NCBI GenBank assembly: GCA_030613225.1
Contig: JAUWMJ010000006.1
Location: forward strand, 1-20,464
Direction of reading: 5' to 3'
Source: Desulfobacterales bacterium
GTDB lineage: Bacteria; Desulfobacterota; Desulfobacteria; Desulfobacterales; JAUWMJ01
DNA length: 20,464 nucleotides
This document shows, piece after piece, positions 7,739 to 16,000 of the stretch. Each line of letters begins with the position of its first letter. Within the stretch, counting starts at the first letter, position 1. The position numbers were made by a program, and so were the translations under genes. The notes below the pieces were generated by a model that worked only from the letters and a program-made list of their open reading frames with translations, had not been told where the DNA came from and ran no database searches.

Positions 7739-7852
7739 ATCACGAAAGCACGAAAGTACCCCAGTACGATCTGCCAGACATACGGGGCAGGCGAAAACGC
7801 GAAAAAGATAAAATTAAATTTTCGTGTTTTCTCAATTTCGTGTTTTCGTGAT
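7739..7852. repeat. Imperfect inverted repeat of CACGAAAG words
   Basis: The left arm ATCACGAAAGCACGAAA (7739-7755) pairs with TTTCGTGTTTTCGTGAT (7836-7852) at 16 of 17 bases. Extra copies of TTTCGTG sit just inside the right arm (7820-7827). The element fills the gap between the BtrH-like gene and the ACP gene and touches the 5' region of ACP. Confidence 0.75.
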
Positions 7853-7902
7853 TGGTTTTATTTTTTAACGGAAAAAGCACAAAATTTTATATTAAGCAAC
7901 AA

Positions 7903-8904
7903 CTAATGAACAACAGCCATCAACTCCTGATATATCTCAGTTTCCCTGTTGGCGCAGTCCCGCAAAATGTCGGCCATTGCTTCGAATGAATCCGACTCCG
8001 TTGCCCGGTTTTTGCAGTTGCGTGAACCGATGACCGCAAATTCCCGCCACCTGTCACCTGTTGATGTCATTTTAGTGGACAGATCAAGCAAGCGATTTTC
8101 CTTTAAAATTCCGGCGGCTTCCTGCAGGAAAGCAGCATACATAAAACGAAATCCGCCTCCGCCTGTGCCCAGTTCTTCCTGCATGCGGATAAGCTGGACA
8201 AGATGAAGGATTGCTTTACGTTTCCCTAACTTTTTTGGCCATTTTTCGATCCGGTTTGCAAGAAAACGGATACCCTTAACGCCTATGATTGGCCCTGGTG
8301 TTTTCAGCATTCTATGACAAGCTTCTTTTATACCCTTAATGATTGCGGGAGCAAAATCTATTTTTTCAGGAACACTGGTTAGATAATACATAGTCCCTTT
8401 AGGTGCAAGGGCGCCTTTGGCAAAACGCGCTTTCAACAGGTATTTTCGGTGACATGTTACGGGTTCCTGGAAAACAGGATCGCTGATTAAATAATCATCT
8501 CCCTCTTTACCATAAACAACAAGGTTGTGCATGTTAAAATGAAACCTGAGCGCAGAAGGGAAATAGGGCAGCCAGTATCCACCTGTCCTGCATGCCACAG
8601 GAATACCTTCTTCGAGACAGCGATCCAAAGCATCCATGGCCTTTTTTTGGCTGCGAAATTTTTTCCAGTAAACATCAACTCCAAATTTTTTGGTCAGACG
8701 TTTAAAGATGCCCCCCACTTCACAACGGAACGTTGTTATTGGAAGCTTGTTTACCCTTAAAAAAGGTAAATATCCAAAAAAAATGCCTCCTCCGATTCCG
8801 AAAGCCATGGCTTCGCTGATATCAATCCCATAATGAAAAAGCAGGTTTGAAGAAACGCCGCTTTCGCAGTGAGCTGAATGTCTATGTTTAAAATTAATCT
8901 TCAT
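7903..8904 (-). CDS. BtrH N-terminal domain protein, probable ACP-dependent acyltransferase
   Basis: This 333-residue protein resembles the butirosin protein BtrH family, which uses a cysteine-protease-like fold to move an acyl group from ACP to an acceptor. The N-terminal domain (about 1-150) shows HCESGVSSNLLFHYG with Cys13 as candidate nucleophile. It also has NMHNLVVYG (His126) and a downstream LISDP (Asp142), a plausible Cys-His-Asp triad. The GIGGGIFFGY segment (about 37-45) is a family hallmark. The C-terminal half (about 190-333) is helical and matches what I know as DUF4872. No signal peptide is seen, so it should act in the cytoplasm. Start ATG at 8904 has a weak AAGGA about 12 bases upstream. 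Next to the ACP gene, its likely job is unloading the finished chain onto an amine, sugar or lipid acceptor; the acceptor is unknown. Confidence 0.85.
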   Translation of the reverse strand: MKINFKHRHSAHCESGVSSNLLFHYGIDISEAMAFGIGGGIFFGYLPFLRVNKLPITTFRCEVGGIFKRLTKKFGVDVYWKKFRSQKKAMDALDRCLEEGIPVACRTGGYWLPYFPSALRFHFNMHNLVVYGKEGDDYLISDPVFQEPVTCHRKYLLKARFAKGALAPKGTMYYLTSVPEKIDFAPAIIKGIKEACHRMLKTPGPIIGVKGIRFLANRIEKWPKKLGKRKAILHLVQLIRMQEELGTGGGGFRFMYAAFLQEAAGILKENRLLDLSTKMTSTGDRWREFAVIGSRNCKNRATESDSFEAMADILRDCANRETEIYQELMAVVH

Positions 8905-8952
8905 TTAGTTATAAATCCTTGTATATGATGGCGTCGTAAAAAGTTATTTTTC

Positions 8953-9032
8953 ACCACTGAGCTCGCAGAGAACTCAGAGAAAAAACAGTTTAATTTATTA
9001 GTTATCTCTGTGAGCTCAGTGTTTTCTGTGGT
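8953..9032. repeat. Imperfect inverted repeat of CTCTGTGAGCTCAGTG words
   Basis: The left arm CACTGAGCTCGCAGAG (within 8953-8980) pairs with CTCTGTGAGCTCAGTG (within 9004-9032), 15 of 16 bases. The outer bases ACCA and TGGT also pair, with a bulge. It fills the gap between the HTH-like gene and the BtrH-like gene. Confidence 0.7.
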
Positions 9033-9064
9033 AAATTCGATTTTTTAAGAAAGCGTCAAGGCTG

Positions 9065-9469
9065 TTATATTTTTTCAGGAAACTGTTGAAGCTGTTTTAC
9101 TGTAATTCCAAAAATATCTGAATATCGCTCAAGGACAGCCGGGTTAAGACGTTTGAATACAGCGGGCTTAAGGTGTCTTTTTACCCGCCACTGGCTATAA
9201 CCTGCGTATTGGGCTATCAGTCTTGTATTCATCTGATTTTTCGCCATGTGAAAGGCAAGTGGGCTTACTTTACCGGTATGTATCTCCTTTAGCGTTTTTG
9301 CTATCTCCTGCTCAATTACTTCCCACACCTGCTTGTTTGCTATGTTTTTAGGTTCCCATCCCGCGCTCGCCGTTAACACGTAATGACCGTCATCATCAAC
9401 CGCATAACAGACCTCATGAAAATTACCAGATATCGCTCCGCGTTCCTGGGGAACTTCTTCGATTTTCAT
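9065..9469 (-). CDS. Small HTH-like protein of unknown function
   Basis: This 134-residue protein has two parts. Residues 1-65 contain CYAVDDDGHYVLTASAGWEP, a compact beta-type segment reminiscent of small substrate-sensing domains. Residues about 79-128 (QMNTRLIAQYAGYSQWRVKRHL, then PAVLERYSDIFGITVKQL) look like a Cro/XRE-type helix-turn-helix in which the recognition helix would be SQWRVKRHL. I recognise the style from conserved deltaproteobacterial hypotheticals but cannot name a family with certainty. ATG at 9469 has GAGG seven bases upstream and a TATAAT-bearing promoter candidate at 9520-9546. It is the first gene of the minus-strand block and sits at the divergence point, so a regulatory role for both arms is plausible. 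This role is inference. Confidence 0.65.
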   Translation of the reverse strand: MKIEEVPQERGAISGNFHEVCYAVDDDGHYVLTASAGWEPKNIANKQVWEVIEQEIAKTLKEIHTGKVSPLAFHMAKNQMNTRLIAQYAGYSQWRVKRHLKPAVFKRLNPAVLERYSDIFGITVKQLQQFPEKI

Positions 9470-9519
9470 TTATTGCCTCGCATGTAGATTATAATTTTCT
9501 TCCAAAATAAACTTTATAA

Positions 9520-9546
9520 ATTATACCCTTTTTTAAAAAAAGGCAA
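9520..9546 (-). promoter_or_regulatory. Candidate sigma70-type promoter for the minus-strand block
   Basis: On the minus strand TTGCCT (9541-9546) is followed after 15 bases by a perfect TATAAT (9520-9525). The spacer is shorter than the usual 17, and the region is AT-rich, so chance is possible. It is correctly placed, about 50 bases before the ATG at 9469. Confidence 0.4.
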
Positions 9547-9607
9547 TACTTTGTTAAATTTATTATTATTTGTTGATTTTTATTTAAAATAAGTTTTAAA
9601 TGTCCAA

Positions 9608-9677
9608 TTACGGGTTACGGGTTACGGGTTACGGGTTACGGGTTACGGGTTGCGGGTTGCGGGTTGCGGGTTACGAG
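9608..9677. repeat. Ten-unit heptamer tandem repeat (TTACGGG)n
   Basis: Six exact TTACGGG units (9608-9649) are followed by three TTGCGGG units (9650-9670) and one TTACGAG. The array lies in the divergent gap between the two arms of the locus. The same word family appears in the inverted repeat at 4986-5067. Confidence 0.9.
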
Positions 9678-9741
9678 GGATGAAAGGAATTCTATCTCAA
9701 TTTAATATTGAATTTACGCGGATGATTTTTTATTTTAAATT

Positions 9742-10161
9742 ATGGATAATAATAAACAAATAAGTTATGAAGCGAAGCTGACTGTCCCTTTTCACGATCT
9801 GGACCCCATGCATATCGTCTGGCATGGTAATTATTTCAAATATTTTGATATTGCAAGATTCGGGCTGTTCAGTAGTGTGGGCATTGATCTTTATGAGTTT
9901 TATAAAAAGACTAATTATTTGTTTCCGCTTACAAAAACATCTACCAAGCATATCATTCCCCTGCAGTACAACGATACTTTTACATGTAAGGCGACAGTTA
10001 TTGAAGCTCAAATAAAGATTGTTATCGATTTTGAGATAAGGCAACTTGGTAGTAGCAAGGTTTGTACGAAAGGAAGAGGAGAACAGGTTGCCGTGGAATA
10101 TCCCGAAATGGAAATTATGTTTGAAATTCCAGAAAAAATTAGAAAGGCATTAGTACCTTAA
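9742..10161 (+). CDS. Acyl-CoA/acyl-ACP thioesterase, 4HBT (hotdog) family
   Basis: This 139-residue protein is a hotdog-fold thioesterase of the YbgC/FadM type, which hydrolyses acyl-CoA or acyl-ACP thioesters in the cytoplasm. The family signature is at residues 17-39: FHDLDPMHIVWHGNYFKYFD. It contains the Asp of the D-x-D-P/T segment (Asp19, Asp21), then V/I-x-H-x-x-Y. The rest has the expected alternating beta pattern (DTFTCKATVIEAQIKIVIDFEI). Length is normal. ATG at 9742 lacks a clear ribosome binding site. Being next to the KS/ACP block, it probably releases chains or edits stalled ACP. Similar thioesterases are standard in aryl polyene-type clusters. It is the first gene of the plus-strand arm. 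Confidence 0.88.
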   Translation: MDNNKQISYEAKLTVPFHDLDPMHIVWHGNYFKYFDIARFGLFSSVGIDLYEFYKKTNYLFPLTKTSTKHIIPLQYNDTFTCKATVIEAQIKIVIDFEIRQLGSSKVCTKGRGEQVAVEYPEMEIMFEIPEKIRKALVP

Positions 10162-10224
10162 AAGTTATTTTTTTGCATTTGGTGTCAAAAAAATTGGATT
10201 GAAATATTCTCACCATCTCCAAAT

Positions 10225-10347
10225 GATTGAAGATTATCGATTGAAGATTGACTATTTAAGGTCCGCCTCCGGCAGATCAATTTTAAAAAAATGACAGAGC
10301 GAAGCGACATCCACAAATATTCAATCTTCAATAATCAATATTCAATT
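10225..10347. repeat. Imperfect inverted repeat of ATTGAAGATT words
   Basis: The left side (10225-10251) carries GATTGAAGATTATCGATTGAA. The right side (10319-10347) carries TTCAATCTTCAATAATCAAT and further ATTCAATT. The arms pair with several mismatches. The loop holds TCCGCCTCCGGCAGATC and ACAGAGCGAAGCG, the latter resembling the loop of the repeat at 1123-1240. It fills the gap between the thioesterase and the DhaL-DegV gene. Confidence 0.7.
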
Positions 10348-10381
10348 AGGTTCCGGTTTATCCGGGTTAGGGTTTTAGCTT

Positions 10382-12097
10382 ATGACACATGATTTTAAGA
10401 AAGCGTTTATATCAGGAGTTGAAAGGGTAGCTGCATGGTCTGATATCCTGGATGAAATTAATGTTTTTCCTGTTGCCGACGGGGATACAGGTCGCAATCT
10501 GATGATAAGCATGACCCCGCTCAGGCAGCTTAATAAGGATACTGAAAATACAATTAACAGGCTTTTACTTTCAGCCCGTGGAAATTCAGGAAATATTGCA
10601 GCCCGGTTTTTTTCCGGATTCCTGCAGGCCAATTCATTTGCAGATCTTCCAGCGGCAGCTGAATCGGGAAGAGACAGGGCATGGCAGGCCGTTCATAAGC
10701 CTGTGGCTGGGACAATGCTTACGATTTTTGACGAACTGGCTGAATTTCTAAAAAAGGATAATATCGACGATAAAAATGAATATGTTTCACAGGTAACAAC
10801 TCATCTTGAAAAAGCGACATTGTCAACCAATAAGATTCTTCCAAAGCTGCAGCAGGCAGGCGTGGTAGACTCAGGTGCACTCGGAATGTATATATTTCTT
10901 GAAAGCTTTTTTAACAGTCTTATCGGCAGGCAGGAAGCTTTAATGCCGATTACTAAAAAATTCAAAGGCTTTCTTCAGATTTCATCCTCATTTCAGGAAG
11001 AAACCGAAGCAGGCTATTGCGTTGATACAGTAGTCCGGGTTGATAATACCAAACGGGGGAATATCAGCAGCCTTTCGGAATGGGGCGAAAGCGTGGTCGT
11101 AATTGAGCATGATGATTATATAAAGGTTCATCTGCATACGGACAACATGGTGGAAGCAAGAAAGAAAATCGAATCTATAGGCGATGTTGTTAACTGGACA
11201 GATGATAATATGGACCGCCAGATTAAAAAATTCAAGCGGCAAAGTAAGCACAAGACCATCCATATTATGACGGATGCAGCCGGTTCCGTGACCCGGGAAG
11301 ATTCCAACAACCTGGGATTTACACTTCTTGACAGCTATGTAATTGCTGGTGATAAATCTCTGCCGGAAACGCATTTCCCCTCATCAGAACTTTATAAATC
11401 CATGAGAGACGGAGTAAAGGTTTCGACATCCCAGGCGTCTGTATTTGAACGTCATCAGTGCTATCAAAGAATTTTAGCCCAGTATCAAAAGGTATTATAC
11501 GTTTGTGTCGGGTCTTTTTATACCGGAAACTATGATATTGTCAGAGGATGGAAGAAAAAAAATGATCCTGATAACCGACTGACAGTGATTGACACGGGCT
11601 TTCCTTCAGGTCGCCTTGGGATTATTGTAATTGCAACGGCAAGGCATGCGATGAAGTCTGATGATTCCGATTCCGTCATCAGGTATGCGAAAAGAGCTGT
11701 TGATCTTAGTGATGAGTATATGTTTCTGGACAGACTTAAATACCTTGCTGCCGGGGGAAGGTTGTCCAAAACCAGTGCTGTTTTTGGTGATATGTTTAAG
11801 GTAAAGCCAATCGTCAGGCCGACATCCGAAGGTGTAAAAAAAGTTGGAACAGCGCGGAATAGGGAAGGGCAACTGAAATTTGCCCTTGATAAGATAGAAA
11901 AAACCCTGAATCCTGATTCATCACCTCTTATTATGCTGCAATATACCGACAATCGATCCTGGGTAGAAAATTCTGTCAAAAAAGAAATAATAAAACTCCT
12001 GCCGTTATGTGAGATCATACTTCAACCTCTTTCTTTAACTACAAGTGTTCATACAGGTCCAGGAACATGGGCGCTTGCTTTCTTACCTGAGCATTGA
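10382..12097 (+). CDS. DhaL-DegV fusion, probable self-contained fatty acid kinase (FakA-FakB-like)
   Basis: This 571-residue protein joins two parts that in Firmicutes are separate subunits of fatty acid kinase. Residues 1 to about 190 are a DhaL/DAK2 kinase domain with the metal-binding NVFPVADGDTGRNL (Asp33, Asp35) and SARGNSGNIAARFFSGFL. Residues about 200-285 match the FakA middle domain, with GYCVDTVV and IKVHLHTDN keeping the Cys and His-x-His pair. Residues about 295-571 are a DegV/FakB lipid-binding domain. It shows IMTDAAGSV, VSTSQAS, VIDTGFPSG, a LAAGGRLSKTSAVFG loop, KPIVRP and the closing HTGPG. The DegV part would hold a fatty acid while the DhaL part phosphorylates its carboxylate. 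ATG at 10382 has only a weak purine stretch upstream. The glycosyltransferase gene overlaps its stop codon (TGATG). Its presence suggests that released acyl chains are re-activated or exogenous acids are fed in. Confidence 0.9.
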   Translation: MTHDFKKAFISGVERVAAWSDILDEINVFPVADGDTGRNLMISMTPLRQLNKDTENTINRLLLSARGNSGNIAARFFSGFLQANSFADLPAAAESGRDRAWQAVHKPVAGTMLTIFDELAEFLKKDNIDDKNEYVSQVTTHLEKATLSTNKILPKLQQAGVVDSGALGMYIFLESFFNSLIGRQEALMPITKKFKGFLQISSSFQEETEAGYCVDTVVRVDNTKRGNISSLSEWGESVVVIEHDDYIKVHLHTDNMVEARKKIESIGDVVNWTDDNMDRQIKKFKRQSKHKTIHIMTDAAGSVTREDSNNLGFTLLDSYVIAGDKSLPETHFPSSELYKSMRDGVKVSTSQASVFERHQCYQRILAQYQKVLYVCVGSFYTGNYDIVRGWKKKNDPDNRLTVIDTGFPSGRLGIIVIATARHAMKSDDSDSVIRYAKRAVDLSDEYMFLDRLKYLAAGGRLSKTSAVFGDMFKVKPIVRPTSEGVKKVGTARNREGQLKFALDKIEKTLNPDSSPLIMLQYTDNRSWVENSVKKEIIKLLPLCEIILQPLSLTTSVHTGPGTWALAFLPEH

Positions 12098-12837
12098 TGT
12101 CCCTGCAATCGGAAATCCAAAAAAAAGGGAAATTTTCCTTTGTCATTCCTGTTTATAATCACGAGCAGGAAGTTTGCGATGTTATTAAAAAAGCCCTGAA
12201 ATTAAAGATTCCGGTTTTTGTTGTAGATGACGGGTCCACTGATTCAACATTTGAAAAAATAAAGAAAATTAAAGAAATAAACCTTTTGCGCCATAAAGTA
12301 AATACGGGTAAGGGGTCGGCTCTCATGACAGGATGGGCCGAAGCGGCTAAAATCACTAATTGGGCAATAACTATAGATGCGGATGGACAGCATAACCCTA
12401 AAGACGCTATAAATTTAATAAGGGCTATCCCAGATGGCATAAGACCTGTCATGGTAGGAATAAGGAAAGGGATGTCGGGAAAAAACGTCCGATGGACAAG
12501 CCGGTTCGGACGTAAGTTTTCAAACTTCTGGGTGCTGCTTGCAGGCGGCCCCAAAATGACTGATTCCCAGAGCGGATTTCGGATATATCCGTTGCCTGAA
12601 TCGATGAATTTAAATGTCAAATCCAAAAGATTCCAGTTTGAAGTTGAAATTCTTGCAAAGGCTGGATGGAAAAAAATTCCAGTAATTGAATCACCCGTCA
12701 GCGTGACGTATCAACCAAAGGGAAAACGGGTTTCCCACTATCGTGGATTTGTCGATTTTTTACGAAACGCTCAAACATTTTCAAGACTTATAATACAAAG
12801 AATATTTATTCCGTCGTTTATCAGAAAACGGCTATAA
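12097..12837 (+). CDS. Family 2 glycosyltransferase (dolichyl-phosphate-mannose-synthase-like)
   Basis: This 246-residue GT-A fold enzyme should transfer a sugar from a nucleotide sugar to a lipid or lipid-linked acceptor. It shows FSFVIPVYNHE at the N-terminus, VVDDGSTDS (about 42-50), NTGKGSALMTGW (about 69-80), the metal-binding DADGQHNP (94-101) and the acceptor-side TDSQSGFRIYP (about 155-165). There is no transmembrane anchor of the length seen in long GT2 proteins. It resembles the short GT2 enzymes found in aryl polyene-type loci. I start at the ATG at 12097 that overlaps the previous stop as TGATG, which implies translational coupling. A TTG one codon earlier is also in frame. Donor and acceptor cannot be read from the sequence. 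Confidence 0.9.
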   Translation: MSLQSEIQKKGKFSFVIPVYNHEQEVCDVIKKALKLKIPVFVVDDGSTDSTFEKIKKIKEINLLRHKVNTGKGSALMTGWAEAAKITNWAITIDADGQHNPKDAINLIRAIPDGIRPVMVGIRKGMSGKNVRWTSRFGRKFSNFWVLLAGGPKMTDSQSGFRIYPLPESMNLNVKSKRFQFEVEILAKAGWKKIPVIESPVSVTYQPKGKRVSHYRGFVDFLRNAQTFSRLIIQRIFIPSFIRKRL

Positions 12838-12846
12838 TCCTTATAA

Positions 12847-13028
12847 CAGACCTCGTTGAGTAGTTGAGTGGTTAAGTAGTTAAGTGGTTGAGTAGGAAAA
12901 CAATTACTATTATTTCCAGATGTTACAGCTTTTCAAACACCGAATGTCCAATTTTCAAGCAAATAATGGATATGCTCGTTATAAATACAACTTAACAACT
13001 CAACAACTTAACCACTTAACGAGATCTG
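12847..13028. repeat. Imperfect inverted repeat of GTTGAGTA/GTTAAGTG words
   Basis: The left side (12847-12895) is a run of near-repeats GTTGAGTA, GTTGAGTG and GTTAAGTA. The right side (12989-13028) is the complementary run ending AACCACTTAACGAGATCTG. The outer ends CAGACCTCGTT and AACGAGATCTG pair at 10 of 11 bases. The right arm ends only three bases before the ATG of the exporter gene, so its GAGA may act as that gene's ribosome binding site. Confidence 0.75.
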
Positions 13029-13031
13029 TAT

Positions 13032-16000
13032 ATGCAAAAAAAGCCCTCTTTTAATTTCCCTGTAATTCTTCTTCTTGCTGCGGTAGTCGCAGGTCTCTTT
13101 TGTATCGGTTTTTACCGGCTGAAAATCGACACTGATATCGTTAAAACCCTGCCGCAAAGTGACCCTGTAGTATCAGATGCCGGATATATCATAATGAATC
13201 ATCCTGCCGGGGATCAGGTTGTTATTGATATAGCTTTGGAAAGCCAGGACCCTGATGTTCTTGTTGAAGCAGGCCGGTTTATTGAAAAAAAACTGATGGC
13301 GAGCGGGCTCTTTAAAAGTACCGGGATGAAAGAGATTCAAGACATGGTGCCTGAGCTGATTTTTTATATCATAAAGAATCTGCCGGTACTCTTTACCGAA
13401 GGGGATTTAAGGAACAAGGTAAAACCGCTTCTAGAGCCTACGCAGGTTAATAACAAGCTTGAAGAAAATTTTTCCCGTTTGCTTTTTCTCGATGGAATCG
13501 GGCAGTCTGAACTGATTGCGGCCGATCCTCTTGGCTTAAGAAATATTATTCTCGCCGGATTATCACATCTTCTTCCATCGCAGAATGCAAAAGTTTACAG
13601 GGGACAACTTTTGTCATCAGATGGCAGGCATCTTCTATTAACTGCCAGGCCGATAGCTTCCGGAACCGATACCACCTTTGCCAGACAAGCAACAAAGCTG
13701 ATAAAAAATTTAAATAGAATACTGAATGAAAAATATTCTGCTCAGGAATATAAATTTACCCTGACCCCTGTAGGTGCATACAGGGCTGCTCTTGATAATG
13801 AGATTATAGCAAAAAGAGATATAAAAAAAGTTGTTTTATTTTCAATGATCGGAATTGCTGTTTTGCTTATCATTGCTTTTCCGAGACCGTATATTGGTTT
13901 GCTCTCTTTTTTACCGGCAGTGGCAGGAACCATGGTTGCATTCTTTTTATTTTCCCTTTTTAATAAATCCATTTCAGCTTTGACAATCGGCTTTGGTGGG
14001 GCAATTATTTCAATTACTGTTGACCATGGCATAGCTTACCTTCTATTTCTTGATCGCCACCATGAAACCAGCGGCAGAGATGCAGCAAAAGAGGTCTGGG
14101 CTGTTGGCTTGCTTTCAACGCTGACAACTGTGGGCGCCTTTTTAGTTCTTTGCATCAGCGGTTTTCCGGTTCTTGCACAAATCGGCCAGTTTGCGGCATT
14201 CGGCATAGCCTGTTCTTTTATATTTGTTCATACGATTTTCCCCATGATGTTTCCAGCAATGCCGCCGGCAAAAAAGGTCAGATCCCTGCTGCTTATGAAT
14301 GTGACCAGGAAAATTGCTCTAGCCGGTGGAAAATACAAAGCCTGGGGCGCACTTGCATTTGCAATGGTTATGCTTTGTTTTGCAAAACCTGTTTTCCATG
14401 TAGATCTCAGGTCAATGAATACAGTAAGTAAAGAAACAAAGGCCGCTGAAGGTCTGGTTACAGGCGTATGGGGTGATGTTCTTTCCAAAATATTTTTACT
14501 TACTCAAGGATCGGATGTTAGCCAACTTCAGAAAAAAGGTGATAAACTTTCAAAAATGCTGGAGCATGAAAAGGTTTCAGGGGTTTTGGATGCTGCTTTT
14601 GTTCCGTCCATGATTTTCCCCGGGGAGGAAAGGGCGACAGAAAATTTTTCTGCATGGAAGAAATTTTGGGACAAAAAGAGGGTGAAAGAATTAAAAGACA
14701 CAATACAAAAAGTTTCTGTCGATTTAGGCTTTGCACAAAATGCCTTTGATCCTTTCTATAAGGCAATTCATAAACCTTACAGCGATTTAAGGTATACTTC
14801 GGGTGATATTCCGGAAAAATTTTATTCGCTTCTGGGAATATCCCACAATAAAAACCCTGATGGACCAAAATGGATCCAGTTTTTAACATTGACTCCAGGC
14901 AGCGCTTATAATGCAGAAGCTTTTTATGCAAAATATGCATCAGGTCAGACGGCAAAGCTGTTTGATCCGAAATTCTTTTCAAAAAGGCTTGGGGATCTTT
15001 TGTCATCAACATTTACAAAAATGGTGCTCATAATCGGTTTAAGTGTTGCCATACTTTGCCTTTTATTCTTTTTTGACTTTATATTAACCCTTATTGCATT
15101 AGCGCCGGTAGTATTTGCTTTTGTATGTACTCTCGGCACGCTGAAACTTATCGGCCACCCCCTTGATATACCCGCCCTTATGCTCTCAATCGTTGTAATG
15201 GGCATGGGTATCGATTATTCGCTTTTCTTTGTCAGATCATATCAGCGTTATTTAGATGAACACCATCCGTCTCTGGGACTTATCAGGATGGCAGTATTTC
15301 TGGCATCAGCGTCCACTTTAATAGGATTCGGCGTATTAAATACCGCCGACCATTCTATGCTTAAAGGTGCCGGACTGACTTCATTTATAGGCATAGCTTA
15401 CTGTCTTATAGGTGCTTTTGCTATACTGCCCCCGGTTTTAAAACATCTGTTCGATTACAAACAACTTCCCGGTGAAAGCATAAGGCCGGGTTCCAAAGAA
15501 CACTTAAAAAGAGTCGTAAAACAATACAGACATCTTCAAGCCTCTATCCGCCTGTTTGTCCGTTTTAAAATAATGTTTGATCCGATGTTTACAGAACTGT
15601 TTAAGTTTATTAAGTCACCTGAAAGGATTATAGATATTAGCACCGGATACGGGCTTTGCTCTGTCTGTCTTCTTGAAATATACCCAAAGGCTAAAGTTTA
15701 CGGAATTGAGCCTGACGGCCATAGAGCAAGGATTTCATCAAGAGTAATCGGGAAAAGAGGATCTATTAAATGCGCAAAGGCGCCGGATATTCCACAAACC
15801 GAATATCCGGTCGATTCCGCTGTGATGATCGATGTAATTCAATATTTAAAGGATGATGAATTTAAACTTACTTTAAAAAAACTCAGTATGCAGCTTTGTC
15901 CGGGAGGCAGCCTACTTTTGAGGGCAGCGTCTCCTATTAATAAAGCTGCTTCCCGGATGGTATGGTATGAAAATATCTGGTTTAAGATTATCGGAAAAAA

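Noticed and set aside
7687..7743. 19-residue N-terminal extension of the ACP from GTG 7743
   Set aside because: It would make the ACP longer than usual and is encoded partly by an inverted repeat. The ATG at 7686 gives a standard 82-residue ACP.
9608..9677. Heptamer array as a CRISPR or telomere-like structure
   Set aside because: The units are directly adjacent with no spacers and there are no cas genes. A simple tandem repeat explains it.
11530..12018. 162-residue minus-strand open frame
   Set aside because: It is antisense to the conserved DegV domain of the fusion protein and shows no family motif.
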